This document shows positions 15,001-23,417 of a stretch of DNA of 64,000 bases, piece by piece. Below the pieces are notes generated by a model, which was given only the letters and a program-made list of their open reading frames with translations, made no database searches and was not told the origin of the DNA. Where the stretch lies: contig NZ_CP029197.1 of NCBI RefSeq assembly GCF_008639165.1, positions 3,286,001 through 3,350,000 on the forward strand, in the 5' to 3' direction. The translations under genes and the position numbers were made by a program. The DNA comes from Streptomyces venezuelae ATCC 10712 (GTDB lineage Bacteria; Actinomycetota; Actinomycetes; Streptomycetales; Streptomycetaceae). The stretch's first letter is position 1, and every line of letters begins with the position of its first letter.

Positions 15001-18000
15001 CGTGGCTCAGGGACTTGGTGGTGACGACGCTCGGGCCGTCGTTGCGGACCTGGTACTCGAAGACGTGGGTGGGAGAGTCGGGGTAGGTGACGGCCGAGCG
15101 GGTCGGCAGCCACACCTTCGTCGTCCGTCCGATCCCGTCGTACGCGGTGGTGGTCACCTTGCCGTTGGCGTCGCTGACCTGGGTGGGCAGTCCGCGCCGC
15201 GGGTCCATCGTGGTCGTCGCCGCGTGCCCGAGCGGGTTGGTGACGAGCACGGTGCCCGGGGCCTCGCCGGTGGCCGGGGTGTAGCGGGTCGTGGTGACCT
15301 TGCCGTGGGCGTCGGCGGCCGCGAGCCCGCGGCCGTAGATGTCGAAGTCGGTCGCGGCGGCGCTGGACACCGCGTCGTAGCCGGTGCCGGCGCCGTTGAT
15401 CCGCTCGCTCCTGGTGACGTTCCCCCTGGTCGGGGCCGCGCCGAACGCGCCGCCGTCGTAGGAGGTGCGGACGTCGTCGATGACGTCGGCCGGCCAGGAC
15501 GTCGGGCTGCCGCAGGGGACGGCGACGGTCAGCTTCCTGCTGACCGTGTCGAGGATGCCTGCGGTGGTGTTGCGGGCGTAGCTGGTGGTCGTGCACCGCT
15601 CGTCGCCGGTGCGTGCGGTGTCACCGGTCTCGGAGACGCTCGCGACCATGCCGTACTCGTCGAAGGCGCGGGTGAGTTCGGTGGTGCGGGTGCCGCCGGT
15701 GACGGTGGCCCGGGTCTCCTCCTTCTGGGTGCCCGTGCGGTACGCCGTCAGGGCGGGCAGCCCGGGGCGGGTGCGGGTGGCGAGGGCCGCGGAGCGCCAC
15801 GGGGTGTACGAGGTGGCCGTCACCGGCTTCGAGGTGTCGTCACCGTTGTACGTGACGCTCTCGCGGAGCATGCCGGCGAACTGCTCGCGGTCGGTGACCC
15901 CGTCCCCGGCCGAGTCCTTGACGGACACGCCGTCGCGGCCGCGGAAGAAGCGTCGTTCGGTGAGGGTCCTCGGGTCGGACGCGGCGCCGCCGCGGGTCTG
16001 GACCCGCTCGTAGCCGCGGGAGACGGAGTACGTCCGGTCGTCGGCCTTGGTGAACTCGTCGGTGCTCTTCGTCCAGGCGGCGCCGTCGAGGTAGCTGTAG
16101 CTGGTCACCTTGTCGGGGGACTCGACGAGGTTGTCGCCCTCGATGACCTGGGTCGCGACATAGCTGTTGAACCAGTCGAGCTTGGACTCGTACCCCTCGA
16201 ACGCCCACTTCACCGGGTAGCAGCGCCGGTTGTTGCCGGCGTCCGGCGCGGGCAGGTCGGTCGCCGTGCAGTCGGGCTGCGTGTAGGTGACGCCGATGGT
16301 GCCGCCGGTCTCGGTGTTGATCTGGTAGAGCCTCAGCCGGACGAACGGGGCGAGGCCGTCGCCGGTCTTGTCGACCCGGTTGGCGCGCTGCTCGCCCGCG
16401 AAGGTGACGGGCGGCAGCGTGACCGTGGTGCCGGCCTTGCCCGTGCGCTGGACGGCGCTCAGCCACAGCGGGCGTGAGATGCCGTCACCGGCGGCGGGGA
16501 AGCCCTGGGTCAGGGTCCACGCGTCGACGTCCTTGTACGCGCCGCCGGTCAGCACCTGGGTGGTGATCCCGGTGAGGCGCTTGCGCGACCAGAACGTCGG
16601 CGAGTAGTTGTCCTCGCACTCGGCGCCGTCCTTGCAGTACGCGTCGTACGGGACGTCGGGCCAGTTGCCGGCGTTGGTCTCGTCGAAGGTGCCGCAGTCG
16701 GTCAGGCAGCGCTCGGCGACGGTGAAGTCGACCTTGCCCATGGCCTTGCCGGTGTACACGGCGTCGTCGCGCAGGCCGTAGTCGATGTGGTCGAGCCAGC
16801 CGCCGCGGACGTAGGAGGTCGCGGTGGACTTGCCCGTGGTGTCGGAGACGTTGCGGCCGTAGTTGTTCTTCTCGGTGTTCCAGTAGTACGCCATGGCGTT
16901 GCCGTGCGGGTCGACCACGTAGTCGAGCTGCCAGCGCCAGGCCTGCTGGCACCAGCCGTCGGCGAACGAGGAGTCGTAGCAGGGCTCGCCGGACTGGTTG
17001 CCGAAGACGGGTGTCGTCCACGCCGAGTTGGTGACCGGGTCGTCGGCGGCGGTGCCGTTGTCCTTCCAGCCGGGCAGCCGGTTCAGGCCGAAGAAGTACT
17101 GGGTGCCGTCGGTCGTGGTGACCTTCCAGTGCTCGCCCTTGCCGTCGACGCCGTCCGTGCCGCCGTCGCCGTTGACGGCGCCGGTCAGCTTCTCGACGGA
17201 GGCTCCGGAGCCGTCGGCGCCCTGCCAGCCCTTGCCGTCCTCGTAGACCAGCTCGGTGCTCTTGCCGCCCAGGCTCAGCGTCGCGTTGTCGTTGAACCAG
17301 CACAGGTCGCCCACGCGGGTGGTGTTCGTCGCGTCGGTCTTGTCGTCGTTGCACGCCTTGTAGCGGCGTTCGATGAAGCCCGGCTCCCAGTTCCAGCCGT
17401 CGCCGATCCACGAAGGCTGGTTGTTGGAGGCCGCGGTCCGGCCGTCCACGGACTGCGAGTTGTAGTCGAGGGAGATCGTCGGCCGCATCCCGCCGGGCAC
17501 CGCCGGCACCTCGACCGGGTACGCCCAGGTGAAGGCGCCGTTCGACTCGCCGGCGCTCCAGGTCCCGGAGGCGGACAGGCTCGTCGCCTTGTAGTCGCCG
17601 GAGGAGCCCTCGGCCCCCGCCGTCGCGGCCAGTACGGTCGCTCCGGAGAGGGCGACCGGCGCGGACAGGGTGCCCGCCCGGGTGTCGTTCGTGGTCTCCA
17701 GGGGCGTACCGACCCGGCAGGCTTCCTCGTCGGGGGTGGTCAGGGCACAGTCCGGGAGCCGTACGAGGCGGAGCCGGGAGGCCCAGTCGCCGCCGTAGGC
17801 GTCCCGGAAGGCGGCGTAGTCCACCTGGACGCGGGTGCCGGTCTTCGCCGCCTTCGCAGCCTGCCCGGCCCTTCCCGCGTTCGCCGCGGTGCCGTCCGTG
17901 CGGTCCAGGGAGAGCAGCAGGCCGTCGACGCCCGCGCGCCGGGCGGCGGCGCGGTCGGCGACCCGGACCGTGACGCGGGGCGCGGTGGCGCCGGTCCCGC

Positions 18001-18355
18001 CGTCGGTCTGCGCGACGGAGACGGGGAGCGTCCCCGCCTTGACCGCTCGCGCGCCGCTGCCGGGTCCGACGGCCCGCGCGCCGGCGGGCGGCGGGGTCAG
18101 TGTCACCTCGGCCGAGCCCGCGGCGGGCCAGCGCACGTGTGGCCTCCCCCGCCACGCGTGCGCCGCCGCGGCGTCGGGCTTTCTGGCGCCGCCGACGGCG
18201 GCCTTTTCCACGGGTACCGGCTGGGGCTGCTCAAGCACCGGAAGCGGATTTCTTCGCTCCGGAACGGCGGACGAAACACCCGCCGCCGGAAGGACGCCTA
18301 TCGTGGCCGCGACCGCGAGAACGGTAACGGAACCACTTATGCGATGAATTCTCAC
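12062..18355 (-). CDS. Secreted RHS-repeat protein with C-terminal aerolysin-like domain
   Basis: 2097 residues from GTG 18355 (GAGAGGTGG upstream). Layout: Sec signal peptide, cleavage probably after Ala30 (GVSSA-VPE); a SpvB/TcdB-like N-terminal region (about 270-1000) with MRPTISLDYNSQSVDG; many YD/RHS repeats (YDAxGRxxxV, about 1080-1800); the RHS core end YGYSNNNPVTLSDPAG with DPAG at 1828-1831. Then a Cys-rich stretch, two poly-Gly tracts (about 1865-1895) and a unique C-terminal domain (about 1915-2097). That domain has long polar alternating strands and the segment IPFLAEGKLEVAVGANGSW, resembling aerolysin/ETX-MTX2 beta-pore-forming toxins. RHS shells typically enclose such C-terminal toxins. 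Coupled by GTGA to the lipoprotein gene. The RHS call is firm; the pore-former call is motif reading. Confidence 0.9.
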   Translation of the reverse strand: MRIHRISGSVTVLAVAATIGVLPAAGVSSAVPERRNPLPVLEQPQPVPVEKAAVGGARKPDAAAAHAWRGRPHVRWPAAGSAEVTLTPPPAGARAVGPGSGARAVKAGTLPVSVAQTDGGTGATAPRVTVRVADRAAARRAGVDGLLLSLDRTDGTAANAGRAGQAAKAAKTGTRVQVDYAAFRDAYGGDWASRLRLVRLPDCALTTPDEEACRVGTPLETTNDTRAGTLSAPVALSGATVLAATAGAEGSSGDYKATSLSASGTWSAGESNGAFTWAYPVEVPAVPGGMRPTISLDYNSQSVDGRTAASNNQPSWIGDGWNWEPGFIERRYKACNDDKTDATNTTRVGDLCWFNDNATLSLGGKSTELVYEDGKGWQGADGSGASVEKLTGAVNGDGGTDGVDGKGEHWKVTTTDGTQYFFGLNRLPGWKDNGTAADDPVTNSAWTTPVFGNQSGEPCYDSSFADGWCQQAWRWQLDYVVDPHGNAMAYYWNTEKNNYGRNVSDTTGKSTATSYVRGGWLDHIDYGLRDDAVYTGKAMGKVDFTVAERCLTDCGTFDETNAGNWPDVPYDAYCKDGAECEDNYSPTFWSRKRLTGITTQVLTGGAYKDVDAWTLTQGFPAAGDGISRPLWLSAVQRTGKAGTTVTLPPVTFAGEQRANRVDKTGDGLAPFVRLRLYQINTETGGTIGVTYTQPDCTATDLPAPDAGNNRRCYPVKWAFEGYESKLDWFNSYVATQVIEGDNLVESPDKVTSYSYLDGAAWTKSTDEFTKADDRTYSVSRGYERVQTRGGAASDPRTLTERRFFRGRDGVSVKDSAGDGVTDREQFAGMLRESVTYNGDDTSKPVTATSYTPWRSAALATRTRPGLPALTAYRTGTQKEETRATVTGGTRTTELTRAFDEYGMVASVSETGDTARTGDERCTTTSYARNTTAGILDTVSRKLTVAVPCGSPTSWPADVIDDVRTSYDGGAFGAAPTRGNVTRSERINGAGTGYDAVSSAAATDFDIYGRGLAAADAHGKVTTTRYTPATGEAPGTVLVTNPLGHAATTTMDPRRGLPTQVSDANGKVTTTAYDGIGRTTKVWLPTRSAVTYPDSPTHVFEYQVRNDGPSVVTTKSLSHDSAYRTSYSFYDGLLRPRQTQETSPDLSGRLVTESFYDTRGQAWRSSGVYYASGAAEPVLVTGQELKYPSSTDTLFDGAGRTTAVISRRFGDETKRTSTSYTGDTATVVPPKGGTASTKVMDALGRTVELRQYVDDARTQYTSTLYRFDRKGRVDRLTNPSGAAWNYGYDARGRQVRIEDPDKGTVNTTYDAADRPVDVTDARLRTLHTDYDALGRKTAVKKGTTTLASWEYDTVAKGQLSKATSWVDGQAYESAVTSYNPLYKPVGTQLTIPAREGAAAGVYKWTTSYNPHTSQVMWTLQPALGGLPAEKVANSYSPVTGLLNTVGAGSDALMSAGTYDHYGRLIRQDLGSFGQKVVLSNIYDEHTGALTQTFTDRDLAPQRVEDTKYGYDPAGNITSVATGYGQDAARTTDTQCFALDPLARITEAWTNTGTTCATAPSTAVVGGQDAYWTSYTYDAVGNRRTETQHKTASGPAADTLRTYAAPAAGTHKLPKVTQTGTNAHDETFTYDAAGNTETRKIGAAAQQTLKWDDRGHLASVTEGTTEKASYLYDTEGQRLAVKDADGTTLYLPGGNELHLSKTGVLTGTRYYGAGARIIAVRTGGKLSFTLTDHHGTGTTQITADAAQTVTRRKTAIFGGARGTQPTAWVGEKGFVGGTNDTATGLIHLGAREYDAALGRFVSVDPLFVTDDPRQHNAYGYSNNNPVTLSDPAGTEIGSMPNSCLYDLKNCSKDEKSGKKPACCVNLGGGGGGGGGGGGGTGGSGGGGGGGGGGGGGTYAAPHYCDGCRPLLPQLPPGVVVPDGGADVTWSQTATVSRDNYTDMDTSAWYEGDAQDEHTIAYAYSVNAQVTTTEQYSKTYGANITLSGAVKGKIPFLAEGKLEVAVGANGSWAWTDIDTKMRSDTQTITTTWNVKKGQSTGLSPSGVLTSYQTTYHHADGRTSTKTWGTFDVTVWKPVYYSAVPRNMIGLDAKPVTGINQ

Positions 18356-18442
18356 ACCCCACCTCTCATGGGGACGGAAATGTCACCGCACGCTATGCCG
18401 AACGCACGTCGGAATGCCCTCGACTTGAGATAGATCTGAGCA

Positions 18443-18458
18443 ATATCGATTCCGATAT
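18443..18458. promoter_or_regulatory. Inverted repeat ATATCG-ATTC-CGATAT upstream of the RHS gene
   Basis: A perfect 6-4-6 inverted repeat in an AT-richer patch 88-103 bases upstream of the RHS start. It lies between that start and the terminator of the upstream gene, where the RHS promoter must be. A candidate operator; no known regulator assigned. Confidence 0.4.
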
Positions 18459-18497
18459 CCGGACACGCGGTTCCGCTCGAATTCGGGCCGGAAAAAG

Positions 18498-18530
18498 GGC
18501 GATGCCCGGGAAGGATTCCCGGGCATCGCC
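18498..18530 (-). terminator. Intrinsic terminator of the lectin/FG-GAP gene
   Basis: A perfect 15-bp stem (GGCGATGCCCGGGAA, loop GGA) followed on the minus strand by CTTTTTCC. It separates the FG-GAP gene (ending 18583) from the RHS gene, which therefore needs its own promoter. Confidence 0.9.
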
Positions 18531-18582
18531 TTCATGCTTCCCCACGTCGGACGTGTGGGGTCGTGTCGTCAGTTGTCGGTCA

Positions 18583-21500
18583 TCAGTTGTTGTACGGGCG
18601 CAGCACGGTGGCGCGCGACCAGGTCCAGCCGGTCTCGGTGCCCCAGCCCGCCTTGTGGTACTCGAAGCCGGTGGCCGTCGAGACGTGGGTGAACGTCTTC
18701 ACGGCGCCGGTGCTGAATCCGTACAGGCTGCCGATGTCGTCCTTGCCGTCACCGTTGTAGTCACCGGTCACGTACTGGGCGCCCTGGTAGTACCAGTTGC
18801 CCGTCGCGATCTCGAGGCCCTTGACGGCGCCGCCGAACTTGCCGTCCCGCGCCGCGGAGGCCGGCAGCTTGAAGAGGGCGTCGTGACCGTCGGCGTAGTC
18901 GTACCAGTAGCCGATGTCGTCGAGGCCGTCACCGTTGAAGTCGCCCGCGTGCAGGTAGGTGCGGCCGAAGCTGCCCCAGGTGGTGGCGTTCCCGGACCAG
19001 GACTGGGTGCTGATCTGGGGGAAGACGCCCCCGGGCCCGGCCGGGAAGGTGTGCATCTTCAGGGCGCCGTCGGAGTACCCGTACAGGGCGGCGATGTCAT
19101 CCCGGCCGTCACCGTTGAAGTCGCCGGTGACGAACTTGCTGTTGTCGACGTACCACCAGCCCGCCGGCATCTGCGCGGAGGGGAACGGCGCGTTGAACCC
19201 GCCCTGCACGTTCGCGGTGAACGTGAAGATGGTGTCGTTGCCCGCGGCGTACGCGTACCAGGCGGCGATGTCGTCCCGGCCGTCACCGTTGAAGTCGCCC
19301 GCCATCAGCGTCATCGAGGTGGAGTAGAAGCCGCCCTTCCCCGAGCTCCAGGACGGGACGGGCGCGTTGAACCCGCCGTCCGCCTTGCCGGTCGCGGTGA
19401 AGAGCTTCACGACGCCGTTGCCGTAGTCGTACAGCGAGGCCTTGTCGCCCCGGCCGTCACCGTTGAAGTCGCCGGTGACGAACTGCATCCGGTCGATGTT
19501 CCAGCTGCCCGCGGCGGACTCGTAGGACTTGAGCGGCGCGCGGAAGGTGCTGTCCGAGTTGGACACGAAGGTGTGCAGCGCGGAGGTCCCGGCGGGGATC
19601 GCGTACCAGGCCGCCATGTCGCTGCGGCCGTCCCCGTCGTAGTCGTGCCGGACGACGGTGTTGGTCGACCACTTCGACCGGCCCGCCGCGTCGTAGACGA
19701 CGAGGCTGCCGCGGTCCTGGAGCAGTGCGTAGCCGTTGGTGGCGGCGACGCCGGAGGTCCACAGCTGGGCACCGGCCGCGCTGGTGACCACCAGCTTGCC
19801 GTCGGACTGCATGACGGCCTTGGCTCCGGCGTTGCCCGCGGTGTTGGTGCTCCACAGCACCGTGCCCGCGTTGGAGGTGACGACGAGGTTGCCGTCGGTC
19901 CGCATCGTGAGCTTGGCGGCGTTGGAGGTGTACGTGGTGCCGGAGGGGATGGTGGTGCCGGAGGGGATGTAGGCCCCGCCCGTCACACCGTCGATGGTGA
20001 AGCGCGCGCCGAACTCGAGCGTGCTGGTGGCGCTGGGCACGATGCCCCGCCAGCCGACCAGGGTGTTGTCCGAGGCCTTGCGGGCCCAGAGCTCCGCGCG
20101 GCGCTCCGACGCCGGGTCGTTCGTGAGGTCGCCGGAGGAGCCCACGACCGGGTACGCGGCCTTGGTGACGCCCGAGCCGATCTTGAGCTTCATGGCCGGA
20201 AGGCCCAGGGTGGCGGTGTTCACGCCGCCGTCGCGCGCCTTCTGGGACCAGGCGACCTCGATGTCACCGGTCGCGTCGTTGCGCAGCCAGAGGTCCGGAA
20301 GACCGTCGGCGGAGACGTCGCCGGGCGTGATGATGGTGTACTTGTCCCAGTCCGTGCCGCCGACCAGGCTGGGCGACCTCGTGAAGCCGAGGTCGAGGTC
20401 GTTGGTGGCGCGGTTGCCGTAGTAGGCCCAGAGCAGCTTGCCCTGCTTGACCAGGAGGTCGGGCTGGCCGTCGCGGTTGAGGTCACCGGGGGCCGCGACC
20501 TGGTCGGCGTTGAACCAGTGGTCGTCGCCGGTCCAGGTGTCCTCGCCGAAGCAGTCGAGCTCGTTGGGCACCGGGCAGGTGACACTGAGCTCGGTCCGCT
20601 TGTCGGGGTCGATCCGGCCCTGGCCGTCGTTGTCGTAGACGAAGATCCTCTTGCGCTTCTCGACGTCGTCGTACTCCAGGGTGACGAGGTCGTTGTAGCC
20701 GTCCTGACCCCAGTCGCCGAACGCGCTGACCTGCTTGTCGGCGAAGGACGCGCCGCCGTTGGTGGCGTTGCTGAACTCGCCGGAGCCCTGGCCCGCGTAG
20801 GTCAGGAGCGTGCCGTTGCCGTCCACGGCCCAGATGTCGCGGTTGCCGTCGCCGTTGAGGTCGAAGGCCTGGTCACGCAGGACCGAGCGGGTCGCGTAGT
20901 AGATGTACGTGGCCGTGTCGGAGCGGTTGCCCGCCTTGTCCACGCTGTACGCGTACACGAAATGCGGCCCATAGCTGGGCGGGGTGATGGTCACCGGGAC
21001 GTTGACGCCCACGGGCGTGACGTCCGGGTCGGTGTCCGTCCAGTAGTGGTACGCGACCACGTCCGAGACGTTGTTCGGGGCGAAGGTGAAGGCGCCGGGC
21101 TTCCGCGCCTGGCCGGTCGACGTGGGCCAGCCCTTCTCGCCGTTGGGGAACGTCGTCGAGCTGATGATCGGCGGGTTGCTGGGACGCGTCCGGTCGACGG
21201 TGAACTTGCAGGTCACCGAGGTCGGGCCCCAGGCCTGGTCCTGGTCCTTGGTGGCGACGTTCCAGGTGTAGTCACCCGTCGGCAGGTCGATGTCCGGGAC
21301 CGCCCAGGTCGTGACCTTCTCCTTCAGGGCGGGCATGGCCATCGTCTTGAACGGGGTGACGGCACCCGCCTTGAACAGGTTGAACTGCGCCGTCAGGTTG
21401 CCGGCCTCCTTGTCGGAGTGCGTGGCGTACAGGCTGACGCGGGTGTTGCCGATGACGCCACCGGTCTTGCAGTCCGTCTTGGGGTACGTGCCCAGGCCCC

Positions 21501-23052
21501 CGGGCCGCTTCGGCGCGGTGTTGTACTGGATCTCGAGGGTGGCCGTCTTCGGGTCGAACTTCTTCCAGGCGAAGGTGTCCTTCTCGTCGGAGGCGTACAG
21601 GCCCAGGGTGATGTTGGCCATCCCCTGGCCCTTCGGGCCCTCCTTGGCCCGGGCCTTCACCTTGGCGGTGAGGTCGAACTCCAGGTTCCCCGCCCCACAG
21701 TCCTCGATCTCCGGGTTCCAGCCCTTGGAGTCGTTCACCGTGGACAGCTTGGTGAGCTGGGTGGGCTGCCTGTTCCAGGTCGTCTTCGAGCTGATGCCCG
21801 TCGTGTGCCACAGCTCCACGGGCCGGCTCTGGCAGGACCAGGACCAGATGTTCTTGACCCGGAACGTGGCCTTCTTGACGTCGGCGCCCATGACGTCGCT
21901 CGTGTCCATCTGGACGAACGAGCGCGAGACGCGGTCCAGGCCGCCCGTCTGGGCCTCGTAGCCGACCCGGATGGGGTCGGTGGAGTTCCAGAAGGAGTAG
22001 TTCGGGTAGCGCTCGTAGACGCGCGTCCAGTTCTGCCGCTCGCCCCACGCCCACTGCGGGTCGATGTAGACCGGGTACTGCGTCTCGGGAGCGGCCAGCA
22101 GCGCCTGGTCCGGCTTGATCTCCAGGGTGTCCCCGGTGACCGCCGTCTCCATCGGCGCGTCGGTGGCGCCCGGCGGCGGGTCGAAGGTGTCCCCGGGTGC
22201 CGTCGTTCCGTCATCCGCCGTCCCTCCCACGGCGTTGGCGGAGAAGGCCCGGGCGCCCGCGGCCTGCGGGGTCCCGCTCGTGGCCGTCGTGGAGTCCCAC
22301 ATCAGCGGCGACGGGCTGGAGAACACGGCGTGCCCCGAGGGGTCCACCGCGGTGAGGCTGCCGGTGTCGCCGTCGACGGAGACGTCGAGGCCGACGGTGC
22401 TGAACTTGAACTTCAGGCTGTCGAGCGCCGGGTTCTGCGCGGCTTCGGCGGTCTTGACCACGAGGAGCTGCGAGAAGCCCTCGATCTCGGCCTTCAGCTG
22501 CAGGTCGACGCCGGGCAGGACCTCGGCGTACGTGGCCACGTTCCCGGCGAGCGTGGGTACGGGCAGGGCCGTGGGCCAGTTGAGCTTGAGCTCGCGGCCG
22601 TCCTTCACGCCGGAGAGCAGCGGAGCGGTGCCGCCGCCGGAGAAGGTCACGTCCACCAGCGACGCCGTGGGGCGCACGGCCCCGTCCTCACCGCGGACGA
22701 GCGTCGGGTCGGTCGGTATCCACTCGTCGTCGCGGAACACCCGGACGGCCGTGCCGTGCCGGTTCACCGTCCAGGTCCCGTCGGGCTGGGCCCAGGTGTC
22801 GGTCGTCTCGGTCCGGGCCGACTCCAGCTCGAAGGGCCGGCCCGTGGCCCGGGCCTGTTCGATCGCGTAGTCCTCCTCGCTCTGCTCACCCGTCTGCACC
22901 GGGGTCAGATAGACCGCCGAGGCCTGGGGAGCGAGTCCGGGAAGGGCGACGAGAGCGGAACTCGCGAGAACACCCGTCAATGCGACGGATATCAGTCTAT
23001 TTCTTCGTGATGTGCCTACTGGTCTTCCACCAGGCACTCTGCCGACGGGCAC
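18583..23052 (-). CDS. Secreted protein with DNRLRE-like, bulb-lectin and FG-GAP/VCBS regions
   Basis: About 1489 residues from GTG 23052 (GAGG five bases upstream). A signal peptide (SRRNRLISVALTGVLASSAL, cleavage probably after Ala46) opens it. A DNRLRE-like region lies near 380-480 (VQMDTSDVMGADVKKATFRV). Scattered VCBS motifs follow (DLNGDGNRDIWAVDG near 728). A bulb-type mannose-binding lectin domain covers about 1020-1140, with repeats like GNLVVTSNAGTVLWSTNT. Six FG-GAP calcium-binding blades end the protein (GDFNGDGRDDIAAWY and variants). The pattern suggests an extracellular, calcium-stabilised sugar- or surface-binding protein. It lies upstream of the RHS gene on the same strand but behind its own terminator. 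The frame runs further 5' through the tRNA gene, so the earlier ATG is not used. Confidence 0.88.
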   Translation of the reverse strand: MPVGRVPGGRPVGTSRRNRLISVALTGVLASSALVALPGLAPQASAVYLTPVQTGEQSEEDYAIEQARATGRPFELESARTETTDTWAQPDGTWTVNRHGTAVRVFRDDEWIPTDPTLVRGEDGAVRPTASLVDVTFSGGGTAPLLSGVKDGRELKLNWPTALPVPTLAGNVATYAEVLPGVDLQLKAEIEGFSQLLVVKTAEAAQNPALDSLKFKFSTVGLDVSVDGDTGSLTAVDPSGHAVFSSPSPLMWDSTTATSGTPQAAGARAFSANAVGGTADDGTTAPGDTFDPPPGATDAPMETAVTGDTLEIKPDQALLAAPETQYPVYIDPQWAWGERQNWTRVYERYPNYSFWNSTDPIRVGYEAQTGGLDRVSRSFVQMDTSDVMGADVKKATFRVKNIWSWSCQSRPVELWHTTGISSKTTWNRQPTQLTKLSTVNDSKGWNPEIEDCGAGNLEFDLTAKVKARAKEGPKGQGMANITLGLYASDEKDTFAWKKFDPKTATLEIQYNTAPKRPGGLGTYPKTDCKTGGVIGNTRVSLYATHSDKEAGNLTAQFNLFKAGAVTPFKTMAMPALKEKVTTWAVPDIDLPTGDYTWNVATKDQDQAWGPTSVTCKFTVDRTRPSNPPIISSTTFPNGEKGWPTSTGQARKPGAFTFAPNNVSDVVAYHYWTDTDPDVTPVGVNVPVTITPPSYGPHFVYAYSVDKAGNRSDTATYIYYATRSVLRDQAFDLNGDGNRDIWAVDGNGTLLTYAGQGSGEFSNATNGGASFADKQVSAFGDWGQDGYNDLVTLEYDDVEKRKRIFVYDNDGQGRIDPDKRTELSVTCPVPNELDCFGEDTWTGDDHWFNADQVAAPGDLNRDGQPDLLVKQGKLLWAYYGNRATNDLDLGFTRSPSLVGGTDWDKYTIITPGDVSADGLPDLWLRNDATGDIEVAWSQKARDGGVNTATLGLPAMKLKIGSGVTKAAYPVVGSSGDLTNDPASERRAELWARKASDNTLVGWRGIVPSATSTLEFGARFTIDGVTGGAYIPSGTTIPSGTTYTSNAAKLTMRTDGNLVVTSNAGTVLWSTNTAGNAGAKAVMQSDGKLVVTSAAGAQLWTSGVAATNGYALLQDRGSLVVYDAAGRSKWSTNTVVRHDYDGDGRSDMAAWYAIPAGTSALHTFVSNSDSTFRAPLKSYESAAGSWNIDRMQFVTGDFNGDGRGDKASLYDYGNGVVKLFTATGKADGGFNAPVPSWSSGKGGFYSTSMTLMAGDFNGDGRDDIAAWYAYAAGNDTIFTFTANVQGGFNAPFPSAQMPAGWWYVDNSKFVTGDFNGDGRDDIAALYGYSDGALKMHTFPAGPGGVFPQISTQSWSGNATTWGSFGRTYLHAGDFNGDGLDDIGYWYDYADGHDALFKLPASAARDGKFGGAVKGLEIATGNWYYQGAQYVTGDYNGDGKDDIGSLYGFSTGAVKTFTHVSTATGFEYHKAGWGTETGWTWSRATVLRPYNN

Positions 23053-23205
23053 GTACACCTCACAGGGTCGATGTTCGAAGAACGTCGACAGAATGTCGGC
23101 CCACCCGCGCGCACGCCACTGAGTTGAGCTGAACTTGAGGTCCGGCGATCTTGCCCGAGGGCCGGGCTCCCGAAAGCCTCCCGGAAAGTCTCCCGGAATG
23201 ACGAA

Positions 23206-23237
23206 AATCCCGCCCGATCTTTCGATCGGACGGGATT
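23206..23237 (-). terminator. Terminator of the tRNA-Ala gene
   Basis: AATCCCGCCCGATC pairs with GATCGGACGGGATT (one mismatch) around a TTTC loop, followed on the minus strand by TTTTCG. It lies 13 bases after the tRNA 3' end. Confidence 0.85.
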
Positions 23238-23249
23238 CCCGGTGTCTGT

Positions 23250-23322
23250 GGACCTGTGGGGATTTGAACCCCAGACCCCCTCGATGCGAACGAGGTGCGC
23301 TACCAGACTGCGCCACAGGCCC
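23250..23322 (-). tRNA. tRNA-Ala(CGC)
   Basis: A complete 73-base cloverleaf. The acceptor GGGCCTG pairs with CAGGTCC including the G3-U70 pair diagnostic of tRNA-Ala; D-arm GCGC/GCGC; anticodon arm CCTCG-TTCGCAT-CGAGG giving anticodon CGC (reads GCG); T-arm TGGGG-TTCAAAT-CCCCA. CCA is not encoded (ACA follows). A terminator follows at once. Confidence 0.97.
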
Positions 23323-23417
23323 TTGCGACGTGTGAAACATTAGCATCCCGACCGGCTCAGGCAAAAATCCGTTCCCTCGCAGGTCAGCCGGGGGCCGTCG
23401 CGGCGCCCCCGGCGGGG

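Noticed and set aside
12491..16477. A 1328-codon open frame opposite the RHS gene
   Set aside because: Its Arg/Gly/Val-rich translation has no domain and mirrors the GC3 bias of the RHS gene on the other strand.
18502..23010. A 1502-codon open frame opposite the lectin/FG-GAP gene
   Set aside because: Repetitive Val/Gly/Asp/Arg composition with no motifs; a shadow of the real gene, whose signal peptide, domains and terminator are clear.
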